NCBI RefSeq assembly: GCF_032362555.1
Contig: NC_083517.1
Coordinates: forward strand, 4,732,001 to 4,796,000
Source of the DNA: Amyelois transitella
Taxonomy: Eukaryota > Arthropoda > Insecta > Lepidoptera > Pyralidae
DNA length: 64,000 nt
Direction of reading: 5' to 3'
Of this stretch, positions 10,626 through 21,071 are shown one piece after another; the stretch's first letter is position 1; every line of letters starts with the position of its first letter. The notes beneath the pieces are model-generated. The model saw only the letters and a list, made by a program, of their open reading frames with translations. It was not told the origin of the DNA and searched no databases. A program made the translations under genes and the position numbers.

Positions 10626-11363
10626 ATGAAGGCATTCGTGTTTTGCTGCGTCGGTCTCGCGGCACTGGCGTACGTCAGTTGTCGCGACCTGAACCGAGAA
10701 AGGAGGTCGGCCGACCTGGACGCGGCTGCCAGCCACCACGGCGGGAAATGGGATAAGGGAGGCGGTCACGAACATCACGCTCATCACCACCACGACCATG
10801 GGGAAAAGGGCCACAAAGGATATAAGGGGCACCATCATCACGAACACGGCAAGAAAGGACACCACCATCATGAGGGACACAAGGGACATCACGACGAGCA
10901 CGGCGGCCACAAGAAACATCACCACCATGATGACGGCTACCACCACGAGCACCACCACGGAGAGAAAGGACATAAAGGACACGGGCACCACGAAAAAGGT
11001 CACTACCACAAAGGTCACTCCACAAAGGGTCATCACGGCGTGCATAAACATGATGAGTTCAAGAAGGAGAAACACTTCCATGATCATCATCATGACGGTG
11101 GACATCACGAACATCACGGCGGGCATCATGAAGAGCACGGCCACAAGAAGGGCGGAGAATTCCATCACGGACACAAGCATGGCGGCCACCACCACCATGA
11201 GCACGGAAAGGGTGGACACCACGAGAAGGGCGGACACCATCATGACCATAAAGGACACCATGACGAGGGCGGCCATCACGAGCATCATCATCATCATCAT
11301 GACCACGGGAAGAAGGGCGGCCACGAGGAACACAAACACTGGGGTCACAAGAAGGGACATTAA
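10626..11363 (+). CDS. Histidine-rich secreted protein, gene 1 of 5
   Basis: A single-exon gene for 245 residues. I chose ATG 10626 rather than the in-frame ATG at 10578 because 10578 lies upstream of the predicted transcription start and only 10626 begins directly with a signal peptide (residues 1-19). A furin-like RERR (24-27) and D-L-D-A-AASHH follow. The rest is low-complexity: by hand count about 89 of 226 residues after the signal peptide are His, with Gly, Lys, Glu and Asp making up most of the remainder. A conserved core runs KGHYHKGHSTKGHHGVHK then DEFKKEKHF, and the tail is HKHWGHKKGH. There are no Cys after the signal peptide and no membrane segment. AATAAA lies at 11478-11483. It resembles insect histidine-rich proteins that I believe Pfam groups as DUF4779. 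Metal binding or pH-dependent assembly in cuticle or another secreted matrix is inference. Confidence 0.88.
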   Translation: MKAFVFCCVGLAALAYVSCRDLNRERRSADLDAAASHHGGKWDKGGGHEHHAHHHHDHGEKGHKGYKGHHHHEHGKKGHHHHEGHKGHHDEHGGHKKHHHHDDGYHHEHHHGEKGHKGHGHHEKGHYHKGHSTKGHHGVHKHDEFKKEKHFHDHHHDGGHHEHHGGHHEEHGHKKGGEFHHGHKHGGHHHHEHGKGGHHEKGGHHHDHKGHHDEGGHHEHHHHHHDHGKKGGHEEHKHWGHKKGH

Positions 11364-11477
11364 ATTTGTTTCTTCTGCCAGTATCGAGTTGCCAGTTATT
11401 TAGGCCTAGGTTTAGCTAATTAAGCTTACCTTTAAGTGTTATTTGTTGACTGTGATGCATTGTTATAATTTTATTAT

Positions 11478-11483
11478 AATAAA
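11478..11483 (+). terminator. Poly(A) signal, gene 1
   Basis: AATAAA about 115 bases after the stop codon, in a TTATAATAAAAC context; it gives a short 3' UTR. Confidence 0.7.
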
Positions 11484-11489
11484 ACTTGT

Positions 11490-13653
11490 AAATTGTTACT
11501 TGAAATGTTTATGAATTCCACGGCGCAAAGCTCAAACTTTTTGCCTTTCTGAAGGAAAACAAACTTATCAGTTTCATGTCACGTTTCGACAACAAAGTTA
11601 CATAAAATTGTTGGCTGTGGTCCGTTGGCAACGGCTCCCGGCAAGATAAGTACCTAACCTAATGTTGAGAAACTAGAGCGCTGCCCGAGATTGGCCTACA
11701 TTTAACTGGGCGAACAATTAGATGTGGCTGCAATCAAGCGTTTTCTATAGAAAACAATTGCAATACAGTTGAAATTGATAACATTTCTCAATAAAGTTGT
11801 GTGGTATCTTGTCGCCGCCAGATGAAACCACTCGGCTGAAAAAAAGGCAAGCAAGATAAATGTTTCAATGTCAGCTCGATTGCCTTTGTGTACTTTTACT
11901 AGTCTTGTGTAGTGGGGTTCTGGGACCGAACGAAACCCTCTGCGGTTTGAGCTCGATACAGTAGTTACCGATTAATATACTTACAATATTCGATTTGAGA
12001 ACATTGGTGAGCTTAAAGTTGGGTGTATATCTTTCATACCACAGTTCTCTCCGCTTCCTGTATATTTGCAAACAAAGTTAGTATTAACATGCGACTAGGT
12101 ATACTTACTTCCTGAAACACTGGTGAATCAGATGTACTTATGCACCGTTTTCGGGAATAACAAACTAGTGAGAAATCCACTACATAATGTTCTTTGTCTG
12201 CCTTAAATCTATTCTTATTATTTAAATTATCTAATATAATAAATGTCACCTTTATAACCAATTATACAGGTGAATTTTTTACTTTTAAAAAGGTTTGTTT
12301 AACTTTAATTTAATAAGTGTTGTTCTATATTTGTTGCTAAGTACTGTTGGAGCTAAAAGAGTGGACGGGTTTATCCAGCATGTTGCTTAGACTTACTGCC
12401 TATGCCTTGTGAGAAAACGGTTATAGAACGCGCTGATAAGAGGAACACAGCTTTGGTGAATACGTTTATTATTTCAGTGATGCGACTATGAGTTTTATTT
12501 AAAATACCTTAACTGCTGACTATTTTTATACTTATAAAGGCGTTTATTCCGCTGCATCCTAATATTAGATCCTATTTATATAGGTATCCGTAGAGGTAAA
12601 AAAATACAGCTAAGAAGTATCGTCATGTCTACCTGAAAATGTTCGCATTGGCGCAGAGCCAGGCGCGTCTGAAATTAGGTTTATTTTTTAGTACAGTTTT
12701 ATCACCTTCAGCAACATCTAAATTGCATAAGCACCAAACGAAGGAAGAAAATTAAAAACGTACGTAACATCTACATGTTTTCTCTTCTTTTATTTTAAGG
12801 AATCTGAAAAATTTAGAGTTATGGAGTTAAATATCTAATCGAAGAAATGTTGAAGAAGGTTGTTTATATTTTCTCTTAAACATGAAAAGGCATATCGCTT
12901 GAAGTATAATTTGGAGCTGAAACCCATGATGATACTTGAGCCCTATTTAGCCGTGCGCTCAAATTCAAAATAAAAAATCTATTAAATTTGTTGCACGATT
13001 TTATTGCAGCTCAATTTAATTAACAATTAAAATTATGACAAATTATCTTCGGTTCCAAATAAAATTGTTATCAAATTAGCTTTGAGTGTTGTGTCGAATC
13101 GACGAATATGAAAGTGGTCTTGGCCCCGTGGCGTCTCGTGTTGAGTTTTCACGGTCGGCGCGGGCGCAGACGGCGACATTTAGCTGGCATCACAAGGGTG
13201 CTGTCAAGATCATGAAACTGAAACTTTCTCGGGAGTGTAGAGTTTTAAATAACAACGAATAAATATAATCGTTCAAAGAACAACGTGTTTTTTTACCATT
13301 ATAATAGTTAAGTATTACTACTTAATTGGATTAGCTAAAAGATATAAAAGCACAATTATTTAATGCAAGTTTCTACGTGAATATGGTAACGAAAAATGTG
13401 TGTGCCGCGGCTGGATATTGTAAATTCAATCAAGGGAGAGGCTTAAAAATATGAGTTAACCCTTTTATGCGACGGCCTAGCAACCTGTTACTACTCATCG
13501 CAATTAAGTATCTATGTATCCCTTATTTGAATTTCTTTATTGAGCCATTGAGTAAAATGTGGTTATCAAGATTTGTTACTATCTACCCTGTAAAAGGTAC
13601 CTAAAAACATGTTAAAATAATTGACAAGAAATAAAATAATACTTTTTGTATGC
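11490..13653. other. Intergenic between histidine-rich genes 1 and 2
   Basis: Mostly AT-rich with no coding signal. A less AT-rich patch at about 13085-13230 (CGGTCGGCGCGGGCGCAGAC) stands out from its surroundings and could be regulatory. I recognise no repeat family here. Confidence 0.45.
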
Positions 13654-13662
13654 AATATACCT

Positions 13663-13991
13663 AACGTGACCATTTTTTTTTGCGTCAGAGCGGGATGCTT
13701 ACGGAATTTTGTATATAAGTAAATAAAAAAATATAATGTATAGGTACTTAATATATAAGTTAATTATAAATAATTATCTATACATATATAATAAAACAGT
13801 AAAAATATTTTTCTGTATATTAAGTATTTTTGATTGACTGTTCTCGTCAGCGAGATTTGAGTGCAATCTTGATATAAAATAAGTATAAAAATTTGGTTTG
13901 TTTGCAAAAGCGGGACATTATTGCTCTCGCTGGGGACAGACAGCCTGAAAGCGGGACAATCCCGCCGAAAGCGGGACGTATGGTCACTTTA
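13663..13991. mobile_element. MITE-like element with 9-base target duplication
   Basis: About 329 bases bounded by GTGACCAT (13666-13673) and its inverse ATGGTCAC (13980-13987). Identical AATATACCT flanks it at 13654-13662 and 13992-14000. The right part carries four AGCGGGAC motifs or variants, including AAAGCGGGAC at 13955 and 13970. An 8-9 base duplication with short terminal inverted repeats suggests a non-autonomous DNA transposon of hAT or Mutator type; no transposase is present. Confidence 0.7.
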
Positions 13992-14154
13992 AATATACCT
14001 ACACTCTACAGTACGTCTGGTTGCAATTGGCATATGCTGTAAGTTGGTCTATATTATTTATACTTACAAGTTTTACATGAGGATGTTGCTATGTTAGGTA
14101 TTAGATTGATAATAGGTTTTAAATTCTTACATATTGAATTACTTCCTCATGTCT

Positions 14155-14336
14155 CTGGAAGGAGCCCGGGGTGCACCTTTGACGATGATTGTGGATTGGG
14201 TAAGTCAGGTCAAACTAATACGCGGCCACGGAGTAAAGAACACACAACTAAGAAATTAGGCATTGGTACATGAACGTGATACGATTTGAACCTGGGCCTC
14301 CCATTTCTACCATTGCTCAATAGGTAGCCCAAATAA
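14155..14336 (-). repeat. Probable tRNA-derived SINE fragment
   Basis: On the minus strand the sequence begins with a tRNA-like head. An A-box-like TTGAGCAATGGTAG lies at about 14308-14321, and a B-box-like AGGTTCAAATC is the reverse complement of 14283-14293, at spacing reasonable for an RNA polymerase III promoter. The body continues to about 14155. No clear target duplication was found. Confidence 0.45.
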
Positions 14337-14339
14337 ATG

Positions 14340-15000
14340 GTTGATATTTTTTCGTTGTAATAAGAGAAGTGCATTGGCCTCGTTACGCGTGCTAATTCTA
14401 TTATTGTGCGTCATCTCTATAGATAAATGACCTTAAACTTGTTTCATTAAATTATCTCAAATATTTAAACTAGGCGTTTAATATAATTTTAGGCTTTCAC
14501 GATCATTATCTTCTTAGACTTAAATGTTTTAAAAGGATGGGCCAGTGAGTCAGGAGTCATTTCATTCATTATTTTAGATACTACTTATAAACATTAAATT
14601 TATGTTTATATATAGGAATTTTAAATAGGAGAGTAAGCAAATGGATACATGAATAACCATCTAAGTACCTTCTTACCTACGTGTTCTGTACCTAAAAGGT
14701 AATAAACGGACCCTAGGATTAAACTACAGCTGTCTGTCTGTAACCTGGTTGTAACAAAAGTAATGTTAATAAACAGGTTTAATAAAAACCGTGTTTTCGT
14801 GCACTGGACAGAATCACATTTGGCCAGTATTTTTAATAATATAAAAATGGTGGTAAATCGTTGCATAGATTATTTTTTATTTGTACTGTACTTTTAAACA
14901 ATACGAAGCGCTGTTAAGTTGTTAGAAGTAGCTAAGGCGGCGTCGGAGTGTGGTGTGAGTGTGACACCGGTCCACGACGGGGTCGAGTACGTCTCGTCTC
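14340..15000. other. Intergenic upstream of gene 2
   Basis: AT-rich to 14930, then a GC-rich stretch (14935-15020) immediately before the TATA box of gene 2. No repeat or coding signal was recognised. The ACCTTGA motif found upstream of genes 1, 3 and 4 is absent. Confidence 0.4.
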
Positions 15001-15028
15001 GAGGCGTCTCGCGGCTTACACAACTCTT

Positions 15029-15037
15029 TATATAAAA
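15029..15037 (+). promoter_or_regulatory. TATA box of histidine-rich gene 2
   Basis: TATATAAAA lies 90 bases upstream of the start codon. The position about 30 bases on reads TTGACAATT, not the GTATCA[GT]T initiator shared by genes 1, 4 and 5. The 5' UTR would be about 60 bases. Confidence 0.65.
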
Positions 15038-15118
15038 CTGCTGCGCCATCGATGTTGTTGACAATTTTGTGATTGCTGTACGTTGTGTTCGCACGCCCAA
15101 AAAATAATCAAGTTCAGA

Positions 15119-15889
15119 ATGAAGGTGACGCTGGCGATAGGGTTCCTAATGCTCCTTGTCATTGCTAACGCGCGTCGCCTTCCACCTGCTAAATATGAAA
15201 CAGATAAAAAAGCAGTGGACGACCAGGCGCCCGCAGCCACCGGTCATGAAAAGGGACACGGACACAACTTTGACCACAAAAAGGGTGGAGGCAAAGAGCA
15301 CCACGCACATCATCACCACGAACACGGCGAGCATGGTCGCAAGGGATACAAGGGGCACCACCACCACGAAGAGGGCAAGAAGGGTCATCATGACAAAGAA
15401 CAACATAAAGGCGAGTACGACGACCACGGGGGCCACAAGAAAGAACATCATCATGAAGATGGCCACTATGATGAGCATCACAAAGGTGAAAAGGGCGAAA
15501 AAGGTCACAAATATGAAGAAAAAGGCCATTATAACAAAGGGCATTCCACAAAAGGACACCACGAAATTCATAAAGTCGACGAGTTTAAAAAAGACAAACA
15601 TTTCTTCGACGAAGAAGGCGACTCGGGTCACGAAGAGAAACACGGAGGATTCCACGAAGAACACGGTCACAAGAAAGGTGGTCACTTCAAGAAAGGACAT
15701 CACAAAGGAGGTCATCACGAACACGAACATGGTGAGAAAGGACATCACGAGAAGGGTGGACACCACCATGAACACAAAGGACACAAGGAGTCCGCAGGTC
15801 ACGACGCACACCACCATCACCACCACGATCACGCCGAGAAAGGTGGTCACGAACATCACAAAAAGTGGGGATACAAAAAAGGACACTGA
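15119..15889 (+). CDS. Histidine-rich secreted protein, gene 2 of 5 (divergent)
   Basis: A single-exon gene for 256 residues. ATG 15119 is preferred over the in-frame ATG at 15083 because it begins with a signal peptide (about residues 1-18). The N-terminus of the mature protein (RRLPPAKYETDKKAVDDQAP) differs from the other four paralogues: it lacks both the furin-like R-x-[KR]-R site and the AASHH start. The central core is kept (KGHYNKGHSTKGHHEIHK, DEFKKDKHFFDEEGDSG), as is the tail KKWGYKKGH. His, Lys, Gly and Glu dominate, with visibly more Lys and Glu than in gene 1. AATAAA at 16120-16125 closes the transcript. It probably diverged earliest or specialised; its function is unknown. Confidence 0.87.
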   Translation: MKVTLAIGFLMLLVIANARRLPPAKYETDKKAVDDQAPAATGHEKGHGHNFDHKKGGGKEHHAHHHHEHGEHGRKGYKGHHHHEEGKKGHHDKEQHKGEYDDHGGHKKEHHHEDGHYDEHHKGEKGEKGHKYEEKGHYNKGHSTKGHHEIHKVDEFKKDKHFFDEEGDSGHEEKHGGFHEEHGHKKGGHFKKGHHKGGHHEHEHGEKGHHEKGGHHHEHKGHKESAGHDAHHHHHHDHAEKGGHEHHKKWGYKKGH

Positions 15890-16119
15890 CCAACTAAATA
15901 GAACCTATTTATCGACGTGTTATATTAATGTGGGCGAAAGGTTGCCGGCGATCGATTCGACGATCCATTTTTTATTGCATCAATTGTGGCTATTTCCCAA
16001 CTTTGTTTCAGTTGTTGTCACAACTTAAACTTTTTGCTGTAAGTCTGGTCAGTGTGAATAAGAAGCTACTGCAAAGATAATTTATTTTTATACGTTTAGT
16101 ATAGTTTTATTATATACTT

Positions 16120-16125
16120 AATAAA
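16120..16125 (+). terminator. Poly(A) signal, gene 2
   Basis: AATAAA in CTTAATAAATTATT, about 230 bases after the stop; the first canonical signal in this 3' region. Confidence 0.6.
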
Positions 16126-16671
16126 TTATTCTAGCAAATATGATTAGATTATAATTTGTAAGAATTTTCATTGAAAACATTTTGTTTTATTTGAAGTCCT
16201 TACACGGTTTCAATTTCTAAATGTCCTTGTTAACTATGTTCGTGAACCCTTCATGTATTCCAAGATATTATCACGTATGAATACGGCTCTAGTATGGCCC
16301 ATCTCTACGGGAATGCTTTTAAAATAATTAACGTTGATAACCGCCACTCAGGATTCTGTGGCTACGTAAAGAGCGGCACTACGGAGGTAGCTTGTTACAA
16401 GATTACGTTGTTCATAAGTACCCATCTACGACATCATGAAGCTAAATATTTTAATAAAAATAAAATCTTAGTACGAAATACGTTTTGGAAACCGCCACTA
16501 GAATTCTTAAGCAAAACATTGCAAGTAGAAAGAGAAATAAAACGCGGGCTTGAGTAGTTGAACTCTTTATTATTTTCCTCAATACATCTCGTTTAGTATT
16601 AATCGTCATGACAAGTAGTACAAGTACAAGTTTCACAATATTTGTGAAATAAATGGTTGAAAGACATGTCC

Positions 16672-16768
16672 TATTAAGCTATTCCGCTGAACGTGGCCTT
16701 CCAGTCATTTCGAGACTGTTGGCTCTACGAGCTCATCAAGGAAAATCACTTGCTATATGTATGTATAC
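16672..16768 (+). repeat. TATG-tailed retroposon fragment
   Basis: The tail half of the family: GCTGAACGTGGCC, then GAGACTGTTGGCTCTAC, ending ATATGTATGTATA. Head missing; diverged. Confidence 0.65.
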
Positions 16769-16769
16769 T

Positions 16770-18905
16770 TCCTTTTTAAGTTTTGAATGTCTTATAATGA
16801 TAATTACTTAATTGGGGTTTGGAAAATAAGCCAAAGATGTTTTTCTATCCTTTGCGTTACAATTTCGAAAGTTACAGTTGATAAGGTTATCAATATTTTC
16901 TGTCTAATCTGACTAGTCTTTGAATATCACGATATCTCTAGAGAGGACCCCTGGGCCAGTGTCCGCAAGATCATGAATTGAGTAAAGTCAAGTTTATATT
17001 GGGGTGATTTTTTTTTGGATTATGGTTACAGTTGCCAACTACAACTGTAACCATGTAGGTAATAGGTAAGGACCTATTATGTTTTTCCTCACAATAAGAG
17101 TATCGGCAAATGGAAAGGTGTACCTCTTTGGGAAAGGGACACGATTGATGTATGTATGTATAAGAGTATAAGTTAACACAAATTAATGTACATAACTCAG
17201 AAAAGAAGGAGTTATAGGTACTTACATGGACCAGCAGAACAAATAATCAAAAAGCCGAGGTAAGATCTGAACACGTGCCTCCGTGGGCACCGCGAATTTA
17301 GATGGACCACAGACACTCTTTTTATATAATACATACAAATATGATACAAGTTTATGTTTTAATTAATCCATTTTTTACTCACTGAATAATATCATGGCGA
17401 GAAGTCGGGGAAAGCAGTCGATTGAAAGGGAAATGTAGGTGAACACTCTTGACAAGTTTGGTTGAAAATATTCAACTTTAGGAAAGTACGAGTACCAAGT
17501 AGTGTGCCTGCTTCTGAGTCACATGATCTGAAACAAGTCTCGAACTTCTTCGAGGCTAACTTAAATTGGGTGATTGTTCCGAATATTTGTTAATTTATTC
17601 ATTTATTGCAGGTGTCTATACCTAAGCCAAACCTTTAATACAAAACAAATGAACTCACCTAAAGTTTCTAATAAGCTTTTAATAACAGATGTGTCCACGT
17701 GTAATGTAAATGCAAAATACTTATCGTTTGTCAGACGATTTTTACATTTTTATGAATAATCTTACCATCGACAGATGGAATAAAATTACGAGCTAATTCA
17801 GTTAATTATGCCGCAACTCGATTTTCTTTTTTGTCTATGAATATTAGATCAGTGAATCTTATATTTCTAAGTCCGCCCTTTGTACATTTTTTTTGTGCAA
17901 TAAAGTTTTTATTAAATTAATGGTTGGCAAAATTCAAACAACTTCAATACAATCAACTATTTTTTTGCTTTTTGGACAAAACATCGATACTTGAGCTTTC
18001 GACCCTGCCTGATGGAAGTGAGATGGGGCCTGATGTGAAGCATGTAAGCACAAATGACGCCTATTTTATTATATTGCCTTTAAATTCGAGAATCAAGGAA
18101 CAGAGACGAGAGGTTGTAGCAGAACTACCACCAAGGTTTAAGCAAGAGAAGGTTCAAAAGATCTTTTAGAATTTTTTTTAATAAGATACTTAGAAATATT
18201 TTTATTTATTTTGCTAATAGTTATCATGTTGAAACTGCCATAAACCAATCTCCTACTAAAGCAGCCGAGCAGATTGGAAGTACTGCCATATTGCTGTTCA
18301 AAAAACATTACAACTACATGCGCAGTATTGTTTTCATCAACTTGTTTGTAATTTTTCACTACCTACTTTCTAAAAAGAAAAAAGTTATGACTTTAAAAGT
18401 AAATATTTATTTATATTAATGAAAATTATATTATTGTTTGGTATATTATAGATGTAACTAGTTAGACAGGGTTATGTTATCAATTTGCTATAGTTATATT
18501 TTTTACGAAATATTTGGTAGAGAATCAAATATTAATTTATAAAATTTTATAAGCTATAGTCGGTTATCTCAGTAAAGACTTACTTAAGATATTTAATGCC
18601 CTAAAATTATTTTCTTTTTTCTTTATTTTCTTTTAATATCTTAGTAATTTTATGCTTCAAGTATCATAATGATTTCCATGGTTGTAGGCTTTACTTCATA
18701 CCAAACATTCCTAAAGGAGTGCATGAAGAGTTGAGGGATAGTATCCATCTGAGTACCCATAAGGCTCACAGACTTTTTAACTCGGAATAGTCTTCCTTAC
18801 ACATCCGAGAAAGTAAACAGTGGTAATATAGATTTTTCTTACTTTTTATGTATAGTTTTACGTTTATTTACAATACCAACATTAGAAAGTTGCTAATTCT
18901 TTTCC
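16770..18905. other. Intergenic, mostly unrecognised
   Basis: AT-rich spacer between genes 2 and 3. It contains a short perfect inverted repeat at 17022-17054 (13-base arms ATGGTTACAGTTG, 7-base loop). Nothing else was recognised; short open frames here look random. Confidence 0.4.
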
Positions 18906-18910
18906 GGAAC

Positions 18911-18960
18911 ATTAGCTCTACCCCGTGAAGGATAAAGACGTGATTATATATGTATGTATG
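18911..18960 (+). repeat. TATG-tailed retroposon tail fragment
   Basis: TTAGCTCTACCCCGTGAAGG followed by AAAGACGTGATTATATATGT: only the last 50 bases of the family. Confidence 0.55.
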
Positions 18961-19074
18961 TCACATTATTAATTTTATAAATTTTTCGAGTGAATCGAGA
19001 ACTTCTGACTTCTCTTAAGAGAGAAGAGACTTACGCAAAGAGCAAATGTGCTCGTTCTAACTTGAATGTGTTCA

Positions 19075-19170
19075 GTCCGGTTCGGTCCAAAGGTTCGACT
19101 GACAGAAAATGCCTTGTGGCATTCAGTCCACCTGTTGCACATTTTACGTGCAAAAAATTCATATAAATGT
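19075..19170 (+). repeat. LINE-type 3' tail fragment
   Basis: GGTCCAAAGGTTCGACTGAC, then GAATGCCTTGTGGC analogues and AGTCCACCTGTTGCACATTT. It is clearly homologous to 20155-20250 and more distantly to the tail at 39783. Confidence 0.55.
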
Positions 19171-20154
19171 ATTATATATGCATCTATGTTTTGTGCGTAA
19201 TACGCTGGCTACTTGGGACGTGGGCCTGCAACGGGAATGCATTATGTTCCTCAAATTGTCAGAATATTCGGAAGGTGGAAGATATCATCCCACAACACAA
19301 GGCTCGAGTTAGGTATCTATGTAATTTTTCCCTTAAATATATATTAATTTACAGCAGTATTTCAAAGGGACATAAGCTAAGAAGAATATTAATTACGCGC
19401 AAGGAACTCTATAGTGTTGTTTGTTCCGCCGCTTCTTCTTCACATGCGCTTTGGAAGCGGTAGCAGTTATAATTAGATTTAAGTGATGTGACGTTAATAA
19501 GTGATACTTTGTATCCAATTTTGAAAATAAATCTATTCTGTTCTAATAATCAAAGTAGCTTGCTGCTGAAAAAATACGGGTCTATCTTATTATTATAATA
19601 AATATCTTGCCTTGGAAACTGCTATAATAACCAATATTTAGTATTAAATGCTCAACTTTTGTTTAGGTTGCTTATATTTTTCCCCTCTTGCAGAAACTTT
19701 AAACATAGGAATCCAGTCGACTTTTTTGTTTCAGATATCTATTGTAGTATAATCAATGGATCCATTTAAATTCACTCGTAAACAAGTGGTGATTTACGAG
19801 GGTATATAACTAGATATTAACATTAGGTATACTATTTATAAGGTAATGTAAAAAGTAAATTGTTCTAATGAGAGTTAAAGAGATTTCTACTTTGCCTGTT
19901 AACAACGATGTAAATGTCTGGTTTTACCGACCTAATTATATAAAATTACAGCCAAATACACAAAATAAACAGGAAAAACGACATGTACATTCTCATGATA
20001 CGCGTTGTCTAGGACTACCAAGTATGCCGTTTTGTTGTTCTTTGAACTACTTACAATATTTCTACATTTACATTCTTTCGTGTATTAGGTAACCATATTC
20101 ATATTTATATTAGGTATTATTTATTTAATATTTATCGCATTACCCGTACATCCA

Positions 20155-20255
20155 TCTGTTCGGTCCAAAGGATCGACTGGCAGAGAATGCCTTGTGGCGT
20201 TAAGTCCACCTGTTGTACATTTTACGTGCATAACGTTAAAATAAATAAATGTTTT
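20155..20255 (+). repeat. LINE-type 3' tail fragment
   Basis: About 85% similar by eye to 19075-19160 (CGGTCCAAAGGATCGACTGG, TTAAGTCCACCTGTTGTACA), ending AAAATAAATAAATG, an A/T-rich tail. Confidence 0.55.
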
Positions 20256-21000
20256 GTAAAATACAGAGATTTTAATCACAAGGTCCTCCTAACGCTGTTA
20301 CTGTTTCGAAAGTTGTCAATTGATGATGACAAATTGGACTTCTTCGTTCTGAAGAGGTTAAAATAAAAAACATAAGTTGAGAACCCTTATAAATTAATAA
20401 CTTAAAAGATACTCGTAGTAATTTTAATCTAACTACTTCTTATCAGGATTAGACGAAGCCTAGGAGCTTATCAGGCTATAAATCTATCAGGGATAACACG
20501 TCATTAAGCCCCATACTCCCTCGCTAATTAATGTAGATAGTGCAAAGCGTAGGTATAATACTTGTCTACATTCATCGGTATTGTAAAAGTAAGCTAGGTA
20601 AACTTGGTGTTAAGTGTTTTTAAGAGGTGAATATTTAAGAGTTGGGAAACAAATCTTTTTAAGTACCTAAACATTTTCCTTTATTAAATTTTTATTTTTG
20701 ATAGCTATATGTACTTTTATTTTTTTTAATTTTGATTTTATTCTACGTACGATTTTGTTTAGGATCATACACAGGGTTTATATTTGTAAAACGTTTTGTA
20801 ATGGATAAAAATTTATAAATATGATAAATTAACGTAGTCACTTGGTAAATGCACTATGTACGTACTTTATTTCTAAGTCAGTTTTGAGGAATAAAGTACG
20901 AGTATTTTGTTATCAGTACCTTAATATCAGTGTCCTTGAAACTTTTGTTGGTTAGGGAAATAAAAATTCTTTTTTTAACAAATTATAAAATAGATATTTG
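20256..21000. other. Intergenic, nothing recognised
   Basis: AT-rich spacer between the LINE tail and the 3' end of gene 3. No coding or repeat signal was recognised. Confidence 0.4.
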
Positions 21001-21002
21001 GT

Positions 21003-21008
21003 TTTATT
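21003..21008 (-). terminator. Poly(A) signal, gene 3
   Basis: TTTATT on plus is AATAAA on the gene strand, 64 bases past the stop codon. Confidence 0.65.
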
Positions 21009-21071
21009 AATTTACATACTAGAACACTCTACCATAGTAATTAACAGTCGATTTACTAATTGACTAACATA

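Noticed and set aside
10617-11360. Long open frame antisense to histidine-rich gene 1 (and equivalents over genes 2-5)
   Set aside because: The sense genes use almost only His, Gly, Lys, Glu and Asp codons, so TTA, CTA and TCA, which would be antisense stops, hardly occur. The antisense Val/Met/Leu-rich products are composition artefacts.
10798-11403. Plus-strand Thr/Ile/Met-rich frame overlapping gene 1, with similar frames in genes 2-5
   Set aside because: Shifted-frame reading of His/Lys/Gly codon repeats; no signal peptide, promoter or conserved core.
16294-16557. 87-residue frame downstream of gene 2
   Set aside because: No recognised family, no promoter or splice context, AT-rich composition typical of chance frames here.
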